A stretch of 64,000 nt of DNA from positions 54,426-118,425 of the forward strand of contig NZ_JPIN01000009.1 in NCBI RefSeq assembly GCF_000753735.1. The letters are read 5' to 3'. Positions 37,917 through 46,323 of the stretch are shown here, one piece after another. The notes under the pieces are model-generated. The model saw only the letters and a list, made by a program, of their open reading frames with translations, did not search any database and was not told the origin of the DNA. The translations under genes and the position numbers were made by a program. Each line of letters starts with the position of its first letter. Position 1 is the stretch's first letter. The stretch is from Pseudidiomarina atlantica (GTDB lineage: Bacteria > Pseudomonadota > Gammaproteobacteria > Enterobacterales > Alteromonadaceae).

Positions 37917-38177
37917 TTGGCTAACATTAAGTCTGCGAAAAAGCGTGCGGTCCAAGCGGAAAAGAACCGTCGCCACAACGCGAGCCGTCGCTCAATGATG
38001 CGTACCTTGTTGAAGAAAACTATCGCTGCTATTGAAGCTGGCGACAAAGCAGCTGCGCAACAAGCGTTCGCAAGCTTGCAACCGACTCTTGATCGCTACG
38101 CGACCAAAGGTCTGATTGGCAAAAACAAGGCAGCTCGTCATAAGAGCCGTTTGAGCGCGAAAATCAACGCTCTGTAA
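37917..38177 (+). CDS. rpsT: 30S ribosomal protein S20 (TTG start)
   Basis: S20 binds 16S rRNA early in 30S assembly. The 86 aa basic protein begins [20 protein letters not shown] and ends RLSAKINAL, typical for S20. The start is TTG at 37917-37919 with TAGGAG seven bases upstream. E. coli rpsT also begins with UUG, where the weak start is tied to translational autocontrol; the same may hold here. A strong terminator follows, then tRNA-Arg. Confidence 0.98.
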   Translation: MANIKSAKKRAVQAEKNRRHNASRRSMMRTLLKKTIAAIEAGDKAAAQQAFASLQPTLDRYATKGLIGKNKAARHKSRLSAKINAL

Positions 38178-38202
38178 TTGCCCAAGGCGTAAGCATGTAT
38201 TG

Positions 38203-38231
38203 AAAAAACCGGCTCATGGGCCGGTTTTTTT
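38203..38231 (+). terminator. Intrinsic terminator of rpsT
   Basis: AAAACCGGC, a short loop and GGCCGGTTTTTTT, a GC stem followed by a T run. It ends only about six bases before the tRNA-Arg 5' end, so any transcription of that tRNA from the rpsT promoter must read through it. Confidence 0.85.
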
Positions 38232-38237
38232 ACGTCT

Positions 38238-38314
38238 GTCCCCGTAGCTCAGCTGGATAGAGCAGCCCCCTCCTAAGGGGCAGGTCGCAGGTTCGACTCC
38301 TGCCGGGGACGCCA
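38238..38314 (+). tRNA. tRNA-Arg (anticodon CCT)
   Basis: This 77 nt cloverleaf has acceptor stem GTCCCCG/CGGGGAC, a D arm with AGCTGGATAGAGC, anticodon stem GCCCC/GGGGC with loop CTCCTAA (CCT at 34-36), T arm CAGGTTCGACTCCTG and an encoded GCCA end. It decodes AGG. The next gene on the other strand ends two bases after the CCA. Confidence 0.97.
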
Positions 38315-38315
38315 G

Positions 38316-39764
38316 CTACTGCGCAGGACCTGGCCACTGCGGCAAAAATTCAGCGTAGTTTTTGTAGCGCTGAATTGAGCGTGTGTAAAGTGGCTGGCGA
38401 ACTTGCCAGACGCTGGCGGTGCGCACGCTGTTGCGGCGTTGGTGAAAGTCCAAACAGGCGGCCTCCCATGGCAAATCGAGCCACTCGAGTAATGCGCGCA
38501 GCTGTTGTTCCGGCTGCTGTACTACCTGTTCATAATCAATCACGTAAATATCAGCACCAAATTCTAACTGCCAGTCTGACAGCAGCTGCTGCTGTTGCTC
38601 AATGAAAGCAAGGGTGTCACTGATACTGTTGGCGTAATTCATGCCCGCGCCCAGCCGCGTAAAATAAACCGACAATGCATTATCCAGCGGATGCCGTTGA
38701 GTGACGATAAACTTTGCCTGCGGTAGCGCTCGCTTGATCAATCCTAAACGCCATATATTATCTGGTCGCTTATCGGTGAAATAACGCTGCGCTGGCAGCC
38801 GTTCACTGACAAAGTTCCGGTAGTCGGCGGCTAATTGCCGGGCCAGCGTGTTGGTTGCGGTTTGACCTCGGTGCACAGGATCAAAGCGCGCAAAGAAATC
38901 GAGCTCTCCCCCAGTACTGACCTCAGAGTGAGCGCCGAGCATCTGCTCTAGCAAGGTTGAACCGGAGCGAAACATGCCGCAAATAAACACTGGGATGCCC
39001 TGCGCTCCGACCGAGTTATCGGCCGACTCTACCTCGAGCCATTGTTTCTGCGCCTGAGCAAATGTCTGTTGTTGCGCAGCTTGCCATGGGGACATTCGCT
39101 GCGCGTTAAGTGCATTTGCCTGCCGATAGTAGTTGAATGCGGCGGCATAGTCGGCGCAATCATCGTGCGCCTTGCCAAGCGCAAACAGCACATCGATGCG
39201 ATCATCTTGTGCTACATCGGGTTGCGTTAGCAGCTGCTGCATGGCCTCGATCAGTGGGTCATTCGTAACACTAAACTTGGTGATATCGGCAAGGCGCGCA
39301 AAACCATAGCCGTGGCTTGGCTCAAGTTCGATAACCTTGCGGAAACAGGCTGCAGCCGCGCTGCGATCTCCTTGTTGCTCGTGACAGTTACCTAAATTGA
39401 GCAAGGCTGGCAGGTAATCTTGGCGTAGCACCAGCGCTTGACTGAAGGCAGCAGACGCAGCTTGATTGTCGAGCAATCCCTCGTTGTAAATCACGCCAAT
39501 ATTCAGCCAAACTTCCTCTGGGCTATCGATACCTAGTTGCAGCGCGTGCTGATAATGTTCAATCGCGAGCTGAAAGTCACCGGCATGGCGCAGATAAAAG
39601 GCACAGTTGTACCAAGCGCCGGCATGTTGCTTAAACTGGTGTAAGTTGGCTTGATAAAGATCAGCGGCATAACGACTGTGCCCTTGCCGCCAGGCTTGCT
39701 GTGCCGCTTGGTCGAGTTGCGCCAACTGCGAAAATTGCGGCAATGAATGAGGTTCAGACGTCAT
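38316..39764 (-). CDS. TPR-containing sulfotransferase family protein (1)
   Basis: From the ATG at 39762-39764 the product is 482 aa. The N-terminal half has TPR repeats (AWYNCAFYLRHAGDFQLAIE, VWLNIGVIYNEG, PALLNLGNCHEQQGD). The C-terminal half (about 255-470) is a PAPS-dependent sulfotransferase domain with the 5'-phosphosulfate loop VFICGMFRSGSTLLEQML and a 3'-phosphate region FIVTQRHPLDNALSVYF. The family transfers sulfate from PAPS to peptides, proteins or small molecules; the substrate here is unknown. An upstream extension to 40040 lacks family resemblance. It is divergent from the 2OG oxygenase gene. Confidence 0.85.
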   Translation of the reverse strand: MTSEPHSLPQFSQLAQLDQAAQQAWRQGHSRYAADLYQANLHQFKQHAGAWYNCAFYLRHAGDFQLAIEHYQHALQLGIDSPEEVWLNIGVIYNEGLLDNQAASAAFSQALVLRQDYLPALLNLGNCHEQQGDRSAAAACFRKVIELEPSHGYGFARLADITKFSVTNDPLIEAMQQLLTQPDVAQDDRIDVLFALGKAHDDCADYAAAFNYYRQANALNAQRMSPWQAAQQQTFAQAQKQWLEVESADNSVGAQGIPVFICGMFRSGSTLLEQMLGAHSEVSTGGELDFFARFDPVHRGQTATNTLARQLAADYRNFVSERLPAQRYFTDKRPDNIWRLGLIKRALPQAKFIVTQRHPLDNALSVYFTRLGAGMNYANSISDTLAFIEQQQQLLSDWQLEFGADIYVIDYEQVVQQPEQQLRALLEWLDLPWEAACLDFHQRRNSVRTASVWQVRQPLYTRSIQRYKNYAEFLPQWPGPAQ

Positions 39765-39908
39765 GAGTCGGCAGTAAATCCTATTGAGCGAATGTCGCAA
39801 GCCTAGCAAGTTTAATCCGTTGAGAAAACACTGTTGTGCAACGATAGCGTTGTCTGTTGGGTTGTTCTTGGTTAGTCTGTAATCATCATCTGCTGCAAAA
39901 CTAGACGT

Positions 39909-41534
39909 ATGACAACGATGCAACCGCAACAACGCTACCAACAAGCCATTCAAACCTTTCGTGCCGGACATCACGCGGAATCGGCGCAACATTGCCAACA
40001 ACTGCTGCAGCTGCAGCCAAAGCACCCCGATGTGTTGCATCTACTGGGGCTGAATCTGCAAGCACTGCAACAGCCACAAGATGCAGCACGCATGTTTAAA
40101 TTTGTGCTGCAACAGCAGGCTAATCACAAAGGCGCGCAAAAGTCGTTAATTGGCCTCTACAATCGTTTAGGCTTACAGGAAGACGCATTGCCCCTTGCGA
40201 CACAGTTGGTCAAGCAGCACAGCAATGACCCTGAAGCGGTTTTTTTGCAGGCGCAAACCCTACGTGATCTCGGTCATTTTAGCCAAGCGCTACAGCTTAT
40301 CGAGCCCCTGCGCCAACAATTACCACAGGCTTGGCCGTTATTAGATTATTTGTATGCTGGTGTGCTGCATGATCTTGACCGTTATGCCGATGCCGAACAG
40401 GTGTTGTTGGCCTTGCTGGCCGCTCAACCTGAGTACATTGATGCCCATACCACCTTGAACAAGTTGTACTGGGAGCAGGGTCCACAAGAAAAATTTATGG
40501 ATTCTATTCGCACGGCGCTTACGCAATTACCGCAGTCACGTGCATTGCATTATTGTTATGCGGTGCATTTTCTTATCGCCGAACGCTACGACGACTGCCG
40601 TGCCGCGGTCGAGCATGCCTTAACCTTGTTCCCGTCTGCAGCTGAGTTTGTGCACCTGCTTGGTTCAACCTTCGCCCGCGAAGGTGCCAACGACCAAGCA
40701 ATGCAGCAATACCTGCGCGCGCTTGACCTGCAACCGAATAGTGACCGCTATCAGCTCGATGTGGCGAATCTACTTATCAAAGCAGGTGATTACCAGCGGG
40801 CGCTGACGCATCTCGACAAGGCCGAGCAGCTTGCGCCTGATAACCAAGAAATGTGGGCTTACAAAGGCTTGTGCTATCGCTTGTTGAATGATCCGCGCTC
40901 GCAATGGCTCGATGACTACGACGGTTTTGTGCAAGCGTTGCCGATTGATGTACCGCCAGAGTATCCGAGCCGCGAGACATTTATTGATGCGGTCGTGGCG
41001 GCCCTCGACGGATTGCATAAAAGCGCCCAACAGCCGCTCGATCAAAGTGTCCGTAATGGCACCCAGACTGTCGGCTATCTGTTTCAACAGCAGCACCCTG
41101 CCATACAGCAGTACAAGCAGATGTTGGAGCGGGCGACTCAGCGCTACTTAAAGAGTCTACCCAAGGATGCGAAACACCCGTTCTTGCGACGCAAACAGCA
41201 ACAATTCCGCTTTACCGGGGCATGGTCGGTCAAACTCAAGGAAAGCGGCTTTCACACCAATCACGTTCATCCCAAGGGCTGGTTATCGTGTTGTAGCTAC
41301 TTAAAAGTGCCGAGCAATGTGCAACCCGACGATCCGCAGCGCCAAGGCTGGATAAAGTTTGGTGAAACTTCGATGCAACTCGGCGAACGCGAACACATCG
41401 CCAAAGCGGTCTGTCCCCAAGCCGGTTATGTGGTGTTCTTTCCAAGTTATTTTTGGCACGGCACCGTGCCGTTTGCAGGAGATGAGGTGCGGATGACCTT
41501 ACCGGTCGATATTGCTCCGCACCTTATTGGCTAG
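39909..41534 (+). CDS. TPR protein with C-terminal 2OG-Fe(II) oxygenase domain
   Basis: The 541 aa product has about ten TPR-like repeats (residues 1-340, for example HPDVLHLLGLNLQALQQPQD and AEFVHLLGSTFAREGANDQA). The C-terminal domain (about 420-541) has the putative 2OG-Fe(II) oxygenase pattern: GAWSVKLKESGFHTNHVHP (His452/His454), WLSCCSYLKVPS, then FFPSYFWHGTVPF with His517 and Arg528 in VRMTLPVD for 2-oxoglutarate. Such enzymes hydroxylate protein side chains or small molecules. It lies between two sulfotransferase genes, divergent from one and convergent with the other (2 bp apart). The fusion is intact. Confidence 0.82.
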   Translation: MTTMQPQQRYQQAIQTFRAGHHAESAQHCQQLLQLQPKHPDVLHLLGLNLQALQQPQDAARMFKFVLQQQANHKGAQKSLIGLYNRLGLQEDALPLATQLVKQHSNDPEAVFLQAQTLRDLGHFSQALQLIEPLRQQLPQAWPLLDYLYAGVLHDLDRYADAEQVLLALLAAQPEYIDAHTTLNKLYWEQGPQEKFMDSIRTALTQLPQSRALHYCYAVHFLIAERYDDCRAAVEHALTLFPSAAEFVHLLGSTFAREGANDQAMQQYLRALDLQPNSDRYQLDVANLLIKAGDYQRALTHLDKAEQLAPDNQEMWAYKGLCYRLLNDPRSQWLDDYDGFVQALPIDVPPEYPSRETFIDAVVAALDGLHKSAQQPLDQSVRNGTQTVGYLFQQQHPAIQQYKQMLERATQRYLKSLPKDAKHPFLRRKQQQFRFTGAWSVKLKESGFHTNHVHPKGWLSCCSYLKVPSNVQPDDPQRQGWIKFGETSMQLGEREHIAKAVCPQAGYVVFFPSYFWHGTVPFAGDEVRMTLPVDIAPHLIG

Positions 41535-41536
41535 CT

Positions 41537-43111
41537 TTACTTGGTGCTCAAAATACGCTGCATGGTGCGCAATTGCTCAGCATAGTGCTGTGCCTTACCC
41601 ACCGATGCGGCATTCACCGGCTGCCGCACTTGTGACGCACTAGCAGTTGTTGAGGCATTGTCTTGCGCGTGGAAGTTCAACACCTCGTCTTGCCATTTTA
41701 AGCCACAATGCTGCAGCAGCGTCCGCGCTTGCGCCTCGGTGTCCGTCACCAAGGTCTCATAACGCAAGGTTAGCATTGCATCGCCACAGGTTTGTTCCCA
41801 CAGCGCCATTACCTCACGGTATTTATTGAAGTAATTGGCAAGCTCTTTTTGGTCATACGAAAAACTGTAGACCTGATTGAACAAGGTCTTGTAAATCGCA
41901 TAACACGCATCGAGTGGCTCACGTGATAAGTGCACAATTTTCGCATGCGGCAACGCTTTCTTGATAAAGCCTACATACAGATAATTGAATGGCAGTTTAT
42001 CGACCACGAAAGCTTTCCCTTGCGCGAGTTCGCTCGCTTGCTGCAAATAGCGTTCACCCAATGCCGCAAAATCGACTTGCTCCAATGCTTGATCGCGAGT
42101 CACAGAGCCTTTACCGGCCAGTTCAAGCTCATTAATGGCGGAATTCAACAACCATGGAAAGTCTTGAAATTCGCCCAAGCTGGTAACATCTGAGTGAGTC
42201 GCTAACATACGTTCGACCAGCGTTGTGCCCGTACGTGGCATACCGACGACAAATATTGGCGTGATGGCATGCTGTTGCTTGACTTTGCCACCGCTAAAGT
42301 CAAATGTTGAGGCACTTGCAATCAGTTTATCAATGGCTGCTAGTTCACTTTGCTCTTCATACTTGATCAGCGCGCGTTGCGCTTTATTGGCTTTTTCGAG
42401 CGCTTTGAAGCTTGCTTCATACTGGCCTAAATCTTCATATTCTTTGGCCAGCGCGAACCAAATAGGCGCAGCAAACTTGTCAGCTTGTTTTAGCCGCTCT
42501 TCAAGCTCGGCAATATGGTTCTTCTTTTCAGTCTGCTTGCGTAATTGTGAGCGCACATGGTACGCACGGGCAGCCTTTCCTTGGGTTGCTTCAATGACCC
42601 AATCAAGATTTTTTTCTGCTGCACTCATTTTGTTGGTGAAAAATTGATTCAGCGCTTGATCAAAGCGCGCTTCAACATGTTCAGGGTGCGCTTTGACAAT
42701 ACGGTTCAACAACGTCAATGCCTGCTTGGGCATATCAAGCTGCTGATAAATACGCGCTAACTCATGGGTAAAACCGGGTCCCACATTGATAGTCTTATCG
42801 GCGTATTTGAGCAGTTCAATGGCAGCTGCACGTTGGCGAGAAGCCACTAAAGCATTTAATTTATCGAGAATAAACACCGGTTGATCGGGCAATTCATTGA
42901 GAGCGCGGTTGATATAACCCAGCGCCTCACGCGGATAGCCGATTTGCATCGCCAATTGGAACGCACGGTGTAACACTGGAACGGCGCTCACATCGTCACC
43001 CGCGGCCGCGCGGATCATCTGCTTCGCTTCTTCTAATTGACCTTGTCGAGCAAGTGTTTGAACCGCGTTAGCAACTTGCGGTAAAGGATCCTTCGGAGTA
43101 TTCAACTGCAT
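41537..43111 (-). CDS. TPR-containing sulfotransferase family protein (2)
   Basis: The 524 aa product has N-terminal TPR-like helices (about 1-270, such as YPREALGYINRALNELPDQP and LARIYQQLDMPKQALTLLNR) and a sulfotransferase domain (about 285-510) with the PAPS loop FVVGMPRTGTTLVERML and HLSREPLDACYAIYK. It is related in layout to the gene at 38316 but clearly diverged. It lies 88 bp downstream of the TonB receptor gene on the same strand, across a terminator hairpin. No signal peptide is visible, so it should act in the cytoplasm. Confidence 0.85.
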   Translation of the reverse strand: MQLNTPKDPLPQVANAVQTLARQGQLEEAKQMIRAAAGDDVSAVPVLHRAFQLAMQIGYPREALGYINRALNELPDQPVFILDKLNALVASRQRAAAIELLKYADKTINVGPGFTHELARIYQQLDMPKQALTLLNRIVKAHPEHVEARFDQALNQFFTNKMSAAEKNLDWVIEATQGKAARAYHVRSQLRKQTEKKNHIAELEERLKQADKFAAPIWFALAKEYEDLGQYEASFKALEKANKAQRALIKYEEQSELAAIDKLIASASTFDFSGGKVKQQHAITPIFVVGMPRTGTTLVERMLATHSDVTSLGEFQDFPWLLNSAINELELAGKGSVTRDQALEQVDFAALGERYLQQASELAQGKAFVVDKLPFNYLYVGFIKKALPHAKIVHLSREPLDACYAIYKTLFNQVYSFSYDQKELANYFNKYREVMALWEQTCGDAMLTLRYETLVTDTEAQARTLLQHCGLKWQDEVLNFHAQDNASTTASASQVRQPVNAASVGKAQHYAEQLRTMQRILSTK

Positions 43112-43147
43112 TTTTAACCTACTTCAGTTTCAAAGTGACAAACAAAA

Positions 43148-43173
43148 AGCGGCGACCGAGGCCGCCGCTTTAA
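43148..43173 (-). terminator. Terminator hairpin downstream of the first TonB receptor
   Basis: AAAGCGGCG and CGCCGCTTT enclose an eight-base loop; on the minus strand the stem is followed by TT and G. It lies 26 bp past the receptor stop. The T run is short, so partial read-through into the sulfotransferase is possible. Confidence 0.65.
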
Positions 43174-43198
43174 ATTGTCGTGCTATTGCACCATTCGC

Positions 43199-46063
43199 TT
43201 AGAAGCGAACAGTTACGCTAGCGTGGATGTAACGACCAAGTGTGTCGTAGAAACCAGCCACAGTGTTAGCGTTGTTAGACAAGGTAACACCCATCATTGG
43301 TGGTTCTTTGTCAAATACGTTGTTGATACCAACCATTACAGAGGTGTTTTCGCTTACGTCGTAAGCACCGACCAAGTCGATATAGCTCTGTGCAGAGATA
43401 CCTTTACCTGCCAACAAGGTGTCAGTGCTTCCTTCGTAGTCAACTTGACCGAAGTAACGCCACTTCGCAGTTGCGCTCCACGCACCGTCACTTGCATAGT
43501 TAAGTGACAAGGTGTGACGCCATTTTGGCTGCGCGAAACACTGAGTGCTGATCAGGCCGCTACAGTCGTAGTCGAACTCTGGGAAGTCAGTGTTAGGCTG
43601 GAAGATTTTCTCAAGGTTGTAAGTACCGATAACTTTCGCTGTCAATACACCACCCGCAAAATCTTCGTCAACGTAGTTAGTGCTTAAGTCAACACCGCGA
43701 AGGACACGACCACCTAAGTTTTCGTTAGGCAGAATCAAGTAACCTTCTTCACCACGCCACAAGCTACCAGATGGAGCACGAACGATCTTCTCACAGTATT
43801 CGCCAGTCAGCGCACACTGTTCCAAGATAACAGAAGGTGCCAAGGTAGTGATGACGTCTTCGATTTCGATGTCGTAGTAGTCAACACTGAAGTTGAAGTT
43901 GTCAGTAGGCTGAGCTACCACACCAACAGTCCAAGTGCTTGCGATTTCTGGGTTCAGGTCAAGGTTACCTGAGAACAGACCGTTGTACTGACCGGCAGGG
44001 TTTGCACCGATGTTACCGTACTGGTCTGGCGTTACACCAGTGTTCGCACACTGTGCTGCAGTGAATTCAGGAGAAGCACCCGCACACGGATCTTCACCGC
44101 CCCACAGACCTAATGAAGTACCTGTGAACAAGTCACCAACGTTTGGTGCACGCACCGCACGGTTGAAGCTTGCACGGATTTTCAGGTTGTCGGTTGGATC
44201 ATAGTCAACCAATACTTTATAGGTTGATTCGCCGCCTGAGCTGCTGTAGTCAGAGTAACGAGCACCTAATTCAAGTGCTAAGCTCTCAACGCCTTCGATG
44301 CCGTCAACGATAGGAACGCGCAACTCACCAAAGATTTCGCCAACGTTGAAGCCACCAGCGATGCTTTGCGTTGGACCGCCTTGACCAGACAACTGACCAA
44401 GTTTGTAAACTTCATCCGCAGTACGTTCGAAGTCAACTTCACGGCTCTCAGCACCGATTACCGCAGCGATTGGGTAGTCAGAACCAGGCAAGCTCACGTC
44501 AAGGTCACCACTCAAGTAACCAGAAACGATACGCTGGGTAGTGATACCCGTCATTACCGCAGTACCGCCAAGTGCGTCAGCTGCTTCAGCAGTTACGCCG
44601 CCTGGAGTGAATACGTTGTAAGGAATACAGCCGTCAGCACACTCAGGTGAGTTGATGTCGCCCAATGCTTGACCAATACGCGGTACGTAGAAGTCGTTTA
44701 CGTACGCAGTGCTTGAAGAAGCTTGACCTAACTGGAAGTTCACGTCGTACATCCAGTTGTTGCTCAAGTAACCTTCAACACCCGCTACGATACGGAACGT
44801 GTTGTGCTCAAGCTGGTTCTGACGTGGACCGCCTTCAACGTTACGCTTACCGATATAAGTACCGATTTGCTCAACGTCTGGGCCGAACGTGTCATAGAAC
44901 TGCTGACGTTGCGCGTCGCTAAAACGTGGGTTGTTAATGTCAAGCGTGAAGCTTTGGAAGAACACACCTGATTCAGCAATCTGTGCAACCGTGCGGTTGT
45001 GCATGAAGCTGGTTTCTAAGTACGCTTTAGAGTCGTCAGTGACTTGATACTCGACGAACGCACCTAAGGTATAGCGCGTATCAGGACGCATGAAGTGGTT
45101 GACTGGCGCATAGTTGTATACGTTAGTGCCGTCATAAGGAGTGAACAGACCGTCTTGGCCTAGGCTCCACAATACTTCTTGTGAACCGTCGTAAGCACCG
45201 TCAACAATTGGCGCAAAGTAAGCGTTAGGCAATGGCGCAGTCGCAGAACCACCGCACGCAGTACCAGCACCGTTCAATGCACACGATGAGTAGTCACGTG
45301 CACCTTGACGTAGCTCTTCTACTTCACGCCATGTCGCGTAAGCAGTTGCGTGGCCACGGCCACCACCGAATTCACCACCGATAGTCAAATCGATGTTGTG
45401 TTGACGACCGTCGATACCACTGCTTCCAGTTGGGTAATCGAAGTTACGGTTGTCCATCAGACCTTGAATGTAAGAGTTACCATTGTTGTGTTGGAAACCA
45501 GAGGTACCCGCAACAATTTCAACGCCTTCAAAGTCGTCTTTCATTACGAAGTTAACAACACCAGCTACCGCGTCAGCACCGTAAGTAGCAGAACCACCAC
45601 CGGTCATAACTTCTACGCGCTCAACAAGTGCTGCTGGGATTTGGTTAATGTCTGGTGATTCTGAGTAGATACCACCTGATTGCAAACGGCGACCGTTTAC
45701 GAGCACCAAAGTACGCTCTGCACCCAAACCACGAAGGTCAAGTGAAGCTGTACCGGTCGCGCCGTTAGAAATGTACGAAGTTTGCGCTGCCTCGATTTGC
45801 GGCAAGCTGTTCATCAAGTCTTCAATTTTGGTGAAGCCTGAAACTTTGATTTCTTCTGATGAAGTAATTTGAACTGGGCTGGCAGATTCATAGTCAGTAC
45901 GAGTAATACGTGAACCTGTAACCGTGATGCGCTCTTGCGCTTCTTCAGCCTGTTCTTCTTCAGACTGGTCCTGCGCAGCGGCTGTGCCCGTCAGTGCTAA
46001 AGAAGCACCACCGAACATCAATGCTAAGCGGATAGACTTAGCTAAGTTGCTATTCTTATACAT
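43199..46063 (-). CDS. TonB-dependent outer-membrane receptor (1)
   Basis: The ATG at 46061-46063 with GGAGAAG upstream gives 954 aa; a frame start at 46084 is less likely. It has a signal peptide (about 1-30, ending GTAAA), an acidic Glu/Gln-rich stretch, a TonB-box-like ERITVTGSRITR, a plug domain (about 55-170) with SLDLRGLGAERTLVLVNGRR and GGGSATYGADAVAGVVNFVM, and a 22-strand barrel ending in YIHASVTVRF, with the terminal Phe recognised by the BAM complex. It belongs to the large-substrate receptor type common in Alteromonadales and Xanthomonadales. The neighbouring S9 peptidase suggests a peptide substrate (inference). Confidence 0.92.
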   Translation of the reverse strand: MYKNSNLAKSIRLALMFGGASLALTGTAAAQDQSEEEQAEEAQERITVTGSRITRTDYESASPVQITSSEEIKVSGFTKIEDLMNSLPQIEAAQTSYISNGATGTASLDLRGLGAERTLVLVNGRRLQSGGIYSESPDINQIPAALVERVEVMTGGGSATYGADAVAGVVNFVMKDDFEGVEIVAGTSGFQHNNGNSYIQGLMDNRNFDYPTGSSGIDGRQHNIDLTIGGEFGGGRGHATAYATWREVEELRQGARDYSSCALNGAGTACGGSATAPLPNAYFAPIVDGAYDGSQEVLWSLGQDGLFTPYDGTNVYNYAPVNHFMRPDTRYTLGAFVEYQVTDDSKAYLETSFMHNRTVAQIAESGVFFQSFTLDINNPRFSDAQRQQFYDTFGPDVEQIGTYIGKRNVEGGPRQNQLEHNTFRIVAGVEGYLSNNWMYDVNFQLGQASSSTAYVNDFYVPRIGQALGDINSPECADGCIPYNVFTPGGVTAEAADALGGTAVMTGITTQRIVSGYLSGDLDVSLPGSDYPIAAVIGAESREVDFERTADEVYKLGQLSGQGGPTQSIAGGFNVGEIFGELRVPIVDGIEGVESLALELGARYSDYSSSGGESTYKVLVDYDPTDNLKIRASFNRAVRAPNVGDLFTGTSLGLWGGEDPCAGASPEFTAAQCANTGVTPDQYGNIGANPAGQYNGLFSGNLDLNPEIASTWTVGVVAQPTDNFNFSVDYYDIEIEDVITTLAPSVILEQCALTGEYCEKIVRAPSGSLWRGEEGYLILPNENLGGRVLRGVDLSTNYVDEDFAGGVLTAKVIGTYNLEKIFQPNTDFPEFDYDCSGLISTQCFAQPKWRHTLSLNYASDGAWSATAKWRYFGQVDYEGSTDTLLAGKGISAQSYIDLVGAYDVSENTSVMVGINNVFDKEPPMMGVTLSNNANTVAGFYDTLGRYIHASVTVRF

Positions 46064-46236
46064 TATATCTTCTCCCTGGATCACTTTAGGTTAGTGATTT
46101 CTAGCCATACCAAACACGGCAAAAAACACCACATTCAGCAAGTACTTAACTCGACAATCTGTGCGTTAAAAGCGGCAAATTACGATTAAGTTCTCTTGAT
46201 ACTAATCAAAAAGAAGGAATAGGGCAAGCACCTATG

Positions 46237-46265
46237 ACGCACGAATTTAAAACAATTTCGTGCGT
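46237..46265. repeat. Hairpin in the leader of TonB receptor 1
   Basis: ACGCACGAA (46237-46245) and TTCGTGCGT (46257-46265) form a 9 bp perfect stem. Five T follow on the plus strand only, although both neighbouring genes are on the minus strand. It may end an antisense transcript, or act in the receptor 5' region. The rest of 46064-46323 shows no gene. Confidence 0.55.
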
Positions 46266-46323
46266 TTTTAGTGGTTAACATTTGACCTAAACTTTAGTTA
46301 CATCCTTTTTCGGTTGTCGGCAG

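Noticed and set aside
37722..37976. 84-residue minus-strand frame spanning the right arm of element 8 and the rpsT start
   Set aside because: It overlaps the rpsT promoter and start on the opposite strand, is repeat-derived in the middle and lacks a ribosome site.
40770..41096. Minus-strand frames opposite the TPR-2OG oxygenase gene
   Set aside because: They are antisense shadows of a well-supported plus-strand gene with intact domains.
38238..43111. Integrated genomic island at tRNA-Arg with attL/attR
   Set aside because: No integrase and no second copy of the tRNA 3' end was seen to the right; kept only as a low-interest idea.
43199..46063. Siderophore receptor assignment for the first TonB receptor
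   Set aside because: No siderophore genes and no recognisable Fur box nearby; the S9 peptidase neighbour points more to peptides, and the substrate is left open.
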